Shown here: positions 55,167 to 64,000 of the stretch, piece by piece
Numbering within the stretch: position 1 is the first letter of the stretch
Layout: the number at the start of each line of letters is the position of its first letter
Source: Isoetes taiwanensis
Taxonomy: Eukaryota; Streptophyta; Lycopodiopsida; Isoetales; Isoetaceae
Direction: 5' to 3'
Assembly: GCA_021234155.1 (NCBI GenBank)
Contig: JAJEKV010000019.1
Span: forward strand, 19,343,359-19,407,358
DNA: 64,000 nt
The notes under the pieces: model-generated
Told to the model about the DNA's origin: nothing
What the model saw: the letters and a program-made list of their open reading frames with translations, nothing else
Databases searched by the model: none
Translations under genes and position numbers: made by a program

Positions 55167-55761
55167 CAGGGAATAAATTACTAATCACGTATTTCTTATT
55201 AGCCATAATGACTTTAGCTAAACTTGCTCGATTTTAATCCCAAAACTTTCTGTGGTTTAGCTAAACTGTACAGATTTTTCCTCTCATACTTTCTAGCGTT
55301 TAGCTAAACTAACCCAAACATCATCCCAACAATTTCTATGGTGCAGCAGACAACAGAAAATATTTAGCCAAATTATTATACTTTTTTTTCAATATATCCC
55401 ACTTATTTTAGTCATTTTCTTTGTGAAAACATTCTAAAACAATGTTAATTAGCAAAGTCTAGGACTCAAATTAATTCATAATGCTAGAAACTAAACTACT
55501 AATCATATATTTCATAATGTTAGCTAAACTAGCCCGAAATTCATTCTAAAAGTTTCTATGGTTTAGCTAAACAATACAAAATTTCACTCTCTTACTTTCT
55601 AGCATTTGGCTAAAGAGCTCCAGGGTTGGCACAGTCCCGAAAAAAGTTAAGCTAAAAATATAATTTTTTTCCCAATTTTTTCCATTACTTTAGCCAATGT
55701 TTTTTGAAAATGTGCTAAAAAATCGCCAAATAGCTAAGTTTAGCCCTTAAATTATTCCATG
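55167..55761. mobile_element. hAT-type MITE (595 bp) with 8-bp target duplication
   Basis: CACCCATT flanks it (55159-55166 and 55762-55769). Ends are CAGGGAATAAATT... and, inverted, CATGGAATAATTT; an 8-bp duplication and CAGGG-like ends are hAT features. No transposase is present. The interior carries three exact copies of the palindrome GTTTAGCTAAAC (55255, 55298, 55561) and several variants. Confidence 0.85.
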
Positions 55762-55769
55762 CACCCATT

Positions 55770-55994
55770 GTTCTGGGGTAGTATTTCCTGTGGGCTGTGC
55801 AGGCTTACTCAAGACCTTTCTCCAGAAGGCCCTAGGGTGGCGGTCTAGTGGGCCAAACATCTGCTGCTGGTGCTCCGCAAGGTACCTGGCTTTCTTGGTC
55901 TTGAGGAAGGAGCGGTATTGACGGACGGCCTGCGGGCGAATGGTGGCGGAGCCCTCGTTTCAGCTCCCGACATTCGTCATCGAACCAGTGATTG
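55770..55994 (-). pseudogene. LINE-e ORF2 segment between endonuclease and RT
   Basis: On the minus strand this reads HWFDDECRELKRG and, after a frame change, YRSFLKTKKARYLAEHQQQ, MFGPLDRHPRAFWRKVLSKP and TGNTTPEQW. This is the usual linker before LINE RT. It is separated from the RT by the MITE. Confidence 0.75.
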
Positions 55995-56070
55995 CGGGGA
56001 AGGATTATGTTAGGCTGATGAAGTCTAAGAAGAGAACTTTCATGCGACGGCAGCAGGAAGAGCTAGTATA
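55995..56070 (+). pseudogene. LINE-d continuation after LINE-e
   Basis: RLMKSKKRTFMRRQQEELV is open on + and is typical text just after the WFDxEC block of LINEs. It ends in a stop at about 56070. It would follow the LINE-d text that ends at 53012. Confidence 0.5.
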
Positions 56071-57100
56071 AAAAATGTGTGGAGAACCATATATGATTAT
56101 TCATGGAAAGTGGTGTTCTATTGATGAGACTGAATCAATAAATAGAATGACTCATAGGAAAACACAACAATGAATCCCAAATTAGTGAAATAAAAATCAA
56201 ATGCCTCAAAATTAACAATCACCGAGGTCAAATGAATGGGGTATGCAATAAGTAATCCCACACAGGCCTAGGAATTTGTAGAACACTGCCGAAGGTAAAA
56301 CTGCCCTGAGTCAAAAACTTATTATCGGGATAAAAAACTAAGCAAATCCCCTGCTTTATTCACATTTTGATGAATATAAAGTCCAGATCTGAAGCGTTTT
56401 GGCAAAGGAAAAAGACAGGAGAAGGAGATAGACGTCTCGTTAGCTTCAAGGCACCTCTTCTAGATGATTTCCAGATAAGCGATTTTCCCTAATTTATATG
56501 TAGATAATTGGAATCACGCTTTACATAAAAGCATACATCACATTACAGAATGTTTTGCTATGTAGGCTCTGCCACAACAACCAATACTCAAACCATTTCT
56601 AGATGTCAAATAACATTACTTTCTAGATGTCAAATAAGATTATCGTCAACATTTGACGTTCAAATACGAAATGCTTGTTAAAGCTTCAAGGTGGACATAC
56701 GATTGATCTGCTCCGTAGTCAATCAAGGCACGTTGGACTATCAGATAAGTTGTAAGGACTCCTGCCAAAAAACCAAACCTGATGAATAAAAATGGCTCAA
56801 ACACTTTACAGGCAAACAAACTGTGGTGGATAGCATAATAGCAGATTGTCAATGACAATGACAAACATCCGTATCCTATGACATGATACTATTTTTTCCA
56901 CACACACATATAAACATAACCTCATATGCCATTAATTTACCAAGTTTAGAAAAGTAAAAGATCTTGTGTTCATAAGAGCTGGGCTTGCATTAGCACTAAA
57001 CAAATCTTAGTATCGAAAAGAAACATATAAATGCATAATTCAATAGCATCTATCAGGAAAAATTAGATTATCATGCAACTCACACTGTTATTAGAGACTA
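56071..57100. other. No gene seen
   Basis: An AT-rich stretch without coding frames of note. It leads into a short GA run (57103-57121). Part of it might belong to the plus-strand Helitron that ends at 57983, whose start was not located. Confidence 0.4.
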
Positions 57101-57179
57101 GTAGAGAGAGAGAGAGAGAGATTTGGAGTCCTCAGCATATCTTTCAAAGCATTGCAAATTCTCTAGAATCTAGAGCCCT

Positions 57180-57832
57180 GGGAATAGGGTGAGGAAAGGA
57201 GGGAAAAAAGGAATAGAAAAAGGTATGGGAAAAGGGAAAGAAAAAGAGAAAAGGAAAAGGAAGGGGGAAGAGAAAGGAGAAAAAAGCACAGGAAAAAAGG
57301 AAAAGAGCAGAGAAAGGATGAAAAGAAGGCAAAGGAAAAGAGAGATGGAAAGGGAGGATGAAAAGGAAAAAGGATACACAAAAAAGGAGAGAGAGAAATG
57401 GGAAAACGGAGGGCATGGGACAAAGAGGAAGAGGGTGGGAAAGGGAAGAAAAGGGGCACATGAAAAAGACGGGAAAAATGAAACAAAAAAAGGGCATGAA
57501 AAAAAGGAAAAGGGAAAGAGAAAAAAAAAAAAAAAAAAGGGCGGAAAAGGAAAGGGTAAAAGGGCACTAAAAAATTAGGAAGAAAGAGGAAAGACTGAAA
57601 ACAAAAAGGGAAAAAGTCCATCAGAAAAAAAGAAAGCGAAAAAGGAAATGGAGAAAGGGAAAGGAATGGAAGGGGAGGAAGAAGGGGATTAAAAAAAAAA
57701 GAAAAAACAGGATAAGAAAAAAAGAAGACGTGTAAGGAAGATAGGAAAAAGGGAAAAGAAAAAAAGAAAGTGCGTAAGAGAATGATGAAAAAAGGGAACG
57801 CGGGATAGAGCAAAAGACAAAGGAAAAGGGCA
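57180..57832. repeat. Polypurine tract of about 650 bp
   Basis: The plus strand is almost only A and G, with isolated T and C. No exact unit is repeated. Long frames without stops on both strands are a by-product of composition. Such tracts can form triplex (H-DNA) structures and are hard to sequence. Confidence 0.9.
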
Positions 57833-57953
57833 GGGTGTCGAATACACAAAAACCTATTATAGCCCAGCAATGCTGAACTTGGTTTCTATTATATTAGATT
57901 TATGAAAAAGAGTCTGAGATGAACAGGTTTCCGTTCATACAGGTTCCCAACTT

Positions 57954-57983
57954 ATGCCCAGCAACGCTGGGCACCATTACTAG
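57954..57983 (+). mobile_element. Helitron 3' terminus (plus strand)
   Basis: A perfect 7-bp stem GCCCAGC-AAC-GCTGGGC (57956-57972), spacer ACCATTA, CTAG (57980-57983), then T. Same stem length and loop as the Helitron at 7990. The 3' 30 bp match the inverted end at 62784-62813. The element body lies to the left; its 5' TC end was not found. Confidence 0.72.
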
Positions 57984-59632
57984 TAAAGCACATAAAGTTC
58001 TTCCACCTGGTAACTAGAAAACATGTAATGATACAAAAATAAGCCAGATAGGCTTTTAAATGATACAACCTATCCAGATGAACTAATAAATCTTCCTGAA
58101 ATTTGAAAAGAGGAGAAATCTTGTCTTGCCTACAAGATTTAGCCCCATTTCCGTACGAAGTACCAGACAAGAATTAGAATCAGACATATCAGTACATGAA
58201 TGAAGTTCTCACTCAAACATGAATATTTTAGCACAACCATACAAGCATATCAGTAAGCATATCAAGTATGATTATATAAGATTCTTGGCATTACCGTGTG
58301 CTTTAAAAATACATCATTTTGAGCACAACCAGATAAGCATATCAGTACTTGTATCATTATAAGGTTCTTGGCATAGTATTATTAAAAAAACGAGTGCTAA
58401 AAAAATCCATCTATCTACACCATACAACCTGTTGCTCTGCACTTTCAACTCAAGTTTCCAAAAATCTGTACTAATTCATGTGATCCACTATCATCCAAAA
58501 TATATTATTCTAGACCTTTCTGCTAGAAAGAAAGGGCGGAAGAAAGAAGAAATCCAACACGTAAAGAAGACCCAGATAAAATAAATGCGCACTGCCAAAA
58601 CCTGATACCGTATCATAAACTAGCCTTTCACAAATCTGTTCCACCTTATAGGCATCTACGCCTTTTCAGTGTGTCTTTGATTAAAAGAAATAAGAAAGCA
58701 AGCATCAAGAATGGCCAATCTCACTCTGGAAGCAAAGGCATAATGCTTTTTAGAGCAAAAGAATAGTTTACCTCTTGAAGCAAAGGCATAATGCTTCTTA
58801 GAGCAAAAGAACGGTTTACCGCATTAGTGGTTTAATAGAAAATCCAGAAAACTGCCCTGATGTTGCTTCAAGATGTGGCTTCCACAATCCCTAGATCTTC
58901 AAAAATATCTGCTGAATTCCTTTCTTACTAGCAGCGAATCTGGTTCCTTTGATCCAAGATATGGCAGCAATTCCAGTCTAATCTATCTAGAAAGATATTA
59001 ACTGCATAAAACATTGGAAAGGCCTTCAAAACTTGGGACAAGCTAGCACGCAAACTTTTTTTTACAAGGTTACATGCAAGTTTTTTTTACAGGCATAAAA
59101 GCTAGTTACATTACAATCTGCCTTTTAGGCCAATCGTGTAATGAAGCATGGCACCATGGCTGAGGCAAAACCCCAGCATGGGAACAGGCCTTTAGGAAGC
59201 AACACCCTGAACATGAGATAGCGCCCTAAACATAGAACCTCCCAATCTAACGAGAATGCCTTGCAATCTTCTGTGTTAGTCTGCTATGTCTAGCAAGACC
59301 ATAAGCATGCCTCTTGGATGTTATCAACTCAGACATCCTTTTCTCATGTACAAACAGCCCTTCAAAACATTTTATCAGTTTCATTGTAAAACAGGACTTT
59401 ACACAAGGGCTTAAAGTTCCACACAGCCCATTAACTGTAACTACTACACAGCAAAATAACTAGAGTGCTATATTTTACTTAGCCAAGAGATATCATGTTG
59501 CCTCTTGTGAACCACTGATCTAATCTGTTCTCACCATTGCCCAGAGTCACTAATCATAACAGATAAGAGTGCACAATGATAACATTGTATCAAGTTGTAC
59601 CAAAAAGCAAAGAGACTGATACTCCACTCCAC
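57984..59632. other. Region downstream of the SmE pseudogene, no gene
   Basis: AT-rich. It holds a tandem pair of about 50 bp (58727-58821, around AGCAAAGGCATAATGCTT) and a looser pair (58232-58300, 58322-58380, around AAGCATATCAGTA). No coding frame is supported. Confidence 0.5.
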
Positions 59633-60619
59633 TCATTTGCCCCTGCATAACAGATATGTATAAGCATGCATAAATTGGCTAACAAAAAATAAAAGACCAC
59701 AACTGAGTAAAGCTTACGTGTTCATCATCAAAGTAATATTATCACCCTTCAAAAGAATCCGACCTGTGGTGCAGCAATTGAAACAAATGTTAAGAAAAGA
59801 ACCTCCACACAATGCTAAAGGATGCACTGTACCTAAAGTTTTTGCGTTTTTTTCTTCTTCAACGAGACCTCCTCAAAGATCATCATCCATGACAATATTC
59901 ATGTACTCATCAAAGCCCTGCTAACAAGAAACTCTTCAGCATATGATCAAATAAATTTACAATGTATACTAAGCAATGTTGATGTCGTTGCATTACAATA
60001 ATGCGCCCTTCAATTCACATATCCTTCTGCTCAAAAAGCCAAATTTGGATTCTCAATTTCTGATGGAAAGACCATTTTCATATTAGTCGTGTGCTTATAC
60101 AAACAGAAAAATTCAGATTTCTTACTATACGGAGAAAAAAAAAAATAAACTAGTGAAGATTTCTAATGGTAAAGTAAGACAATATGCCGGTTGACCATAA
60201 GTATTTGACACACCTAAACGGCATGACCCACATCCGTTTTGGCCTGATTTAAACACTCTGTTGTACTTTCATGGACTTCTAATTTGCAAGTGATGGGTTA
60301 AGAGACTTTTGCTCCCAAACAAACTTTCGACATAAATGGTCGTTTCAACAAACCCTAGACTGAAAAAGAGAAATAACATGAAAACAAAGACGGGAAAGAT
60401 ATCTTACGCTTTGTAGGAAACGAAATATAAGATTCTGGAGGAGCGTTACGCAAACATGCAAAGTAAACGAGATATCAGAAATTTCAGTTTCTAACGAGGT
60501 AGCGCCGGAAGAACATTGAAAAAACTTACTGCAGTACAGCATCATTCTGCAAAAAACAATGAGAAACAAACACTTACGATTGGCTGGGTCATAATCCTTT
60601 GAACTTTGGTAGTCGCCAT
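59633..60619 (-). pseudogene. SmE (snRNP Sm protein E) pseudogene with six exons
   Basis: SmE is one of the seven Sm-ring proteins of spliceosomal snRNPs. Exons on the minus strand: 60619-60578 (MATTKVQRIMTQPI), 60434-60408 (NLIFRFLQS), 60059-59997 (KLRIQIWLFEQKDM, stop, IEGRII), 59917-59833 (GFDEYMNIVMDD...), 59763-59718 (GRILLKGDNITLMMNT) and 59642-59633 (GK, TGA). Every intron has GT and AG ends, and the total is about 88 codons, the family size. Lesions: TGA at 60015-60017 where Arg is expected (CGA to TGA) and a 4-base gain plus a 1-base loss in exon 4. Introns are kept, so it arose by DNA duplication, not retroposition. Confidence 0.88.
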
Positions 60620-62783
60620 GGCTGCGGGGGCAGTAGGATGCGCAGCGGCAACTTTAGGGTTCTTCTTCTTCCCGCCCTGGGTAGGATATAGGTATACGGT
60701 GTTTATTGGGAAATCTTGTAAACTTGGAAAGTGGGAGGATTTAGAATATGCCAGATATTATGCTGATCAAACTACTTTATTATCCTATATTATTATAAAT
60801 ATTATAAATTTTTAGTGTAAGTGTTGGACCCAGCCCTAAATTGGGCGGCCAGGATTCAATTCTGCCATGTGGCATCATCTGCCCTTGCTTCCGTCTCCTT
60901 CCCTTTTTTTTTTCTTGCCTGGATTCTCCAGATCCAATGGACCGTATCGACTACGGTTAGCCTCTCAGTCGCGCTTGGAAAGAGAAGGCGCCCTTCAAAA
61001 ACCAAAATCCCAGCTTCTTGGTCTTCTTGATGATTGACTTGGGCGCTGGACATAGCACTAGAGTTAAGTTGGGCGCTTGAATGCTTTTTGCAAAATACCA
61101 GCTTCCGGGTCCTCAAGATGTTTGAGCCCTCAAGATGGTTGAGCTGGGCACTGGTCATAGCAACAGAGTTAAGTTTCCATACTTCTCTCAGATTTGTAGC
61201 GTGGCCGTATGTATCATTTTTTTAGTTTATCTTCTGATTTAAAAATCGTGCAGCCTGTTTGATCAGTTTTTGGCCCTGTGTGAAGTGCAGTTGTAGCAGC
61301 CCAAGCGACCAGTAAGCATCCATCCCTACAAACATGCATCATCTAGAACCAGAGGTTTAATCTGAGTTTCATTAGTTTGACAGGCTATTTGCAGGATTCA
61401 AGATGTGAGATTCTAAACTCAAGTAATATAATGCCTTTGCGTGTAATCTGGAGGAACAAGCTGGGTTACAACAATTAACATATATTCATATAGCCCGTGT
61501 TTTTACAAACTTTTACATAGCCATAGCCATAGCCCAGCACAAACTGGTTGGTTTTGAGCTTTTGAATTGAGACTCTGTAATTTGTCACTAGGCAAATGGT
61601 TATTTCTTTCATTTCTTCACAGATTTGTGTTTCTCATTCCATGTTCTTATGTAGCTACCAAGCAGAACCGAGAAGAGAACCAATGACTGCCATCGATAAT
61701 TGCAACATGATGAACAACCGACTGTCAAGTCTGATCGCGGAATTTATAAATTTATGGATTCTAGCCTCTTTAAGTTATATGATGAGAACATATGTTCAGT
61801 CAGACCTGCATTGAAACAATGCACTATTTTTTCCACATGCCGGGAAAACCAAATTTAAACAATAGATATTAAGATGATTCCAGCTCCATTTATAATGTTA
61901 AGTGGAACTTGAGCCGAATTTTCTCTAGAGCCATTACTAAAATGGACACTGTAATGTTTAGTTTCATTAGAATTGCTTTTATTATTTTCGCTACATCCAC
62001 ATAAGTGGGTTGGATATCCCAATCTAGTTGTGCAATGATAGCACACATAATTATGACCACCTCATTTTATAGAAAAATCAAGTCCAATTATTTCAAAACA
62101 TCCTTTGTGCAATTTCAAAGTTACATAAAGCCCCCCATTACAGAGTGAGCCAGCGAGAAATGTTCGGCGTCTGACAATAAATTTCTTGTATCATAATGAT
62201 GTATAAAAATTCAAGCTTGAACGACGACACCAAGGACATGCAGTTTGATGTGTACATTTTCTTAGTGGTTTCTTAATCCCACGCTTATTGTATCCATGGT
62301 TCCATAGATCTTTGAATGATGTCATTAAGTTGATTGGAGCTAAGACATGAAATCTTGATAATGTTAAAGTTATAGCAGATTCTTATAATCTGGATCTAAT
62401 ACCATCAATAAGAGCTCTGGTAAATATTCCTTTAAATTTAATGCTTGCTGTGAATCCTCTATGTATGTCGCATGTGGAGTAAATACGACTGAAATATAAA
62501 TAGGTTAAAGATTTATAATGTGAAAGGCTAGAATACAAGGAATTCTTGTACCACATGTTTAGGCAAGCTTGCTAAAAATTCTACAAACATAAAAAATGAA
62601 TCGAAAAAAATCCTATGGCCTACCAGACGAACCGGTCCAGATTCTTATACTTTGGATTCAGGTCAGAAACATGAATTCTTTAGGTTGAGGCACCCATAAA
62701 ACCTGCATGCCAATATCTGAACCTCAAGAAAACCTTGAGGTTGGAGGCCCATGGGAAAGCACCCTAGCACAATATATAAACTA
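60620..62783. other. Upstream flank of SmE and spacer, no gene
   Basis: This would include the former SmE promoter. A direct duplication of about 35 bp (61036-61070 and 61140-61174, around GGGC.CTGG.CATAGCA) lies inside. Short frames show no domain. Confidence 0.45.
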
Positions 62784-62915
62784 CTAGTAACGGTGCCCAG
62801 CGTTGCTGGGCATACGTCAAGAACATGTAAGGGATGTTGAAAAGAATAATGGGACACCCTAATGGATTTGTTTTAACTCAGAATTCCTTAATCAATAAGA
62901 ATCTCCAGCACTTAC

Positions 62916-63077
62916 TTGAAATTCTGAAATAATTTTTAAAAATATAGCGTATTGTAAGGCTCTTTCCTTTCGCTCCATGTTGAAGCAAAGTACCCTCTTT
63001 GCAGTTAGAAGATCAAGGTAGAGAGATACGCCATTGTTGTTATTGTCATTGTTGTGCAGAGCATATCCCCCAAGCAT
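62916..63077 (-). pseudogene. Exon-like frame inside the right-hand Helitron
   Basis: The minus frame starts MLGGYALHNNDNNNNGVSLY and runs through LDLLTAKRVLCFNMERKERA to ISEFQ, followed by a good splice donor (GTAAGT at 62915-62910). It has the Helitron's orientation, so it may be a captured exon. The protein is not recognised. Confidence 0.35.
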
Positions 63078-63417
63078 ATCACCCCTTGTTTATGCCAAAG
63101 TCATCTTGTTGTCTGAACATGAACCTGTCCCTAATACCGTAGCCAATGGTATTTGAACCCCTGCCAAGGTTTTGATTCATGACATACATGCATGCACACA
63201 CAAACATAATAATGTTACTAATAAACCAAGCCCAACATCATTAAGTAGGTAAGCATGAAATTATAGGCATAAGTGTGAGTGGACTCGATAAGCATGGAAT
63301 TATGGGCATCAGCTAAAAACCTGTAAATGATAACCCAGCAATGTTATCAAGGTTCAATTAGTTATCTACTTCTATGCTTTTATTTTAGAACCCAATTACG
63401 CTATTGAATTATTCTTT

Positions 63418-63466
63418 ACAAGAAATTTATCGCGGCGGCCAAGACCGCCGCGAACATTTCTTTAGT
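63418..63466. repeat. CACTA-like hairpin remnant
   Basis: TTACAAGAAATTTA, then TCGCGGCGG-CCAAGA-CCGCCGCGA (9-bp stem, 63430-63453), then a partly inverted copy of the start. ACAAGAAAT next to a CGCGGCGG motif is typical of CACTA/En-Spm ends, but the CAC start is degenerate. Confidence 0.45.
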
Positions 63467-64000
63467 CCTAACCCTGTAAAGTTGGCCCGAGTCTATGTTC
63501 TAGTTTTGTATAGCAATGGATTTATTATAGTCCGCATTGGGACGTAGTTGATCATGATACTTATCACAATCTTGTTACAAAGATCACACATGTCAAGAGG
63601 AGACTTTTCCTTAAGTACTATTAGGTGCATATTTTTCTATGATGTAATATTCGTCCTTTCAATCAAGCCTTTCATCAAAATCAAGCGTCAGAACAAATAG
63701 GTGAGAAGTAACAATAATTAGGTAATGAACTCCGAAAGTATTATTTTTCTTTGTGAGCATACAATCGCTCATTAGAAGTCTGCTCAATAGTTTAGCCTTC
63801 CAAATACACTGAATTTAGTATGTTGATAAGGCCTATGATCTAATGTGGAATAATCCCGGTAGGCAAGCCAAGGTTGCAAGCGAAATGATTTTGAACAGTC
63901 TGTCGTTAATGAGCGACATCGCGCGGAGCACATTTGCGGCACATTAAAATTGCAAATTGCGTAGTACTTTTAGTAGACTCAAGGTCCAAGGTTGCAACCA

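Larger units (their letters stand above)
53028..55994 (-). mobile_element. LINE-e, second LINE family on the minus strand
   Basis: It reads leftward: WFDDECRELKRGLRH and FLKTKKARYLAEHQQQMFGP (about 55980-55780), then RT blocks and a 3' end at about 53028 with CATAGGCCAGTTGG-type text. It interrupts LINE-d, whose text resumes at about 55995. A 595-bp MITE lies inside it. The target duplication is not clean (ATATG-like). Confidence 0.8.
62784..64000 (-). mobile_element. Helitron, minus strand, 3' end and partial body
   Basis: On the minus strand: stem GCCCAGC-AAC-GCTGGGC (62811-62795), spacer, CTAG (62787-62784), then T. The body extends right, past the window end; a 5' TC end was not found. 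It holds at least one exon-like stretch. Autonomous genes are not visible. Confidence 0.65.

Noticed and set aside
57144..57870. Long overlapping frames on both strands (up to 235 codons)
   Set aside because: They come from the purine-rich composition, which lacks stop codons; proteins are Lys/Glu/Arg or Phe/Leu/Ser/Pro runs.
60606..60815. Plus-strand 69-codon frame starting near 60606
   Set aside because: It covers the antisense of SmE exon 1 and the upstream region; the minus-strand gene with matching splice sites explains the conservation better.
57954..62813. A 4.8-kb transposon with terminal inverted repeats
   Set aside because: The inverted ends are short, self-complementary hairpins followed by CTAG and T, which fits Helitron 3' ends; no target duplication was found.
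52..64000. rRNA, tRNA or snRNA genes
   Set aside because: None was recognised by eye; a covariance-model scan (tRNAscan, Infernal) would be needed to exclude them.

Overview
The window looks like nuclear DNA of a land plant, probably a fern or another seedless plant, although the species cannot be fixed from the sequence alone. The plant signs are PLS-type PPR repeats, an intron-bearing SmE-like gene with plant-style splice sites, and PIF/Harbinger, Athila-like Ty3/gypsy, Ty1/copia, Helitron, hAT and LINE families. No intact host gene was found. Almost everything is mobile DNA in several nested layers, and almost every reading frame is broken.

Layout. 1-2066: two head-to-tail LINE fragments joined at a CT microsatellite. 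2067-49689: three head-to-tail copies (H1, H2, H3) of one PIF/Harbinger unit of about 5 kb. Each unit had a DDE transposase on + and a Myb/SANT-like ORF1 plus a small conserved frame (ORF-X) on -. A hairpin-rich CT module (M) separates the units. Insertions have stretched this trimer to 47.6 kb. A 4,622-bp non-autonomous Helitron carrying PPR sequence splits the H2 transposase (7990-12611). Two tandem non-coding elements lie in the H2 end (15359-20620). A 25.3-kb copia element lies in H3 (20874-46182, 5-bp TSD GAAGG), and inside it sits a tandem gypsy array (25946-45719). A 325-bp LINE fragment lies in H3 ORF1.

49690-56070: a 5'-truncated LINE followed through a CT repeat by the 5' part of another LINE of the same kind (L1-type ORF1 and endonuclease). 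A second LINE family inserted into that one on the - strand, and a 595-bp hAT MITE inserted into the second LINE. 57180-57832: a polypurine tract of about 650 bp. 57984-62783: the least repetitive part. It holds a six-exon SmE (snRNP Sm protein E) pseudogene on -, flanked by two Helitron 3' termini in opposite orientations. 62784-64000: body of a minus-strand Helitron running out of the window.

Reading of the history. The Harbinger trimer is the oldest visible scaffold. Comparing its three copies gives empty-site controls for several later insertions, which is why boundaries and target duplications can be named exactly. No functional pathway is encoded here; the coding remnants are transposition machinery and captured or decayed host genes.
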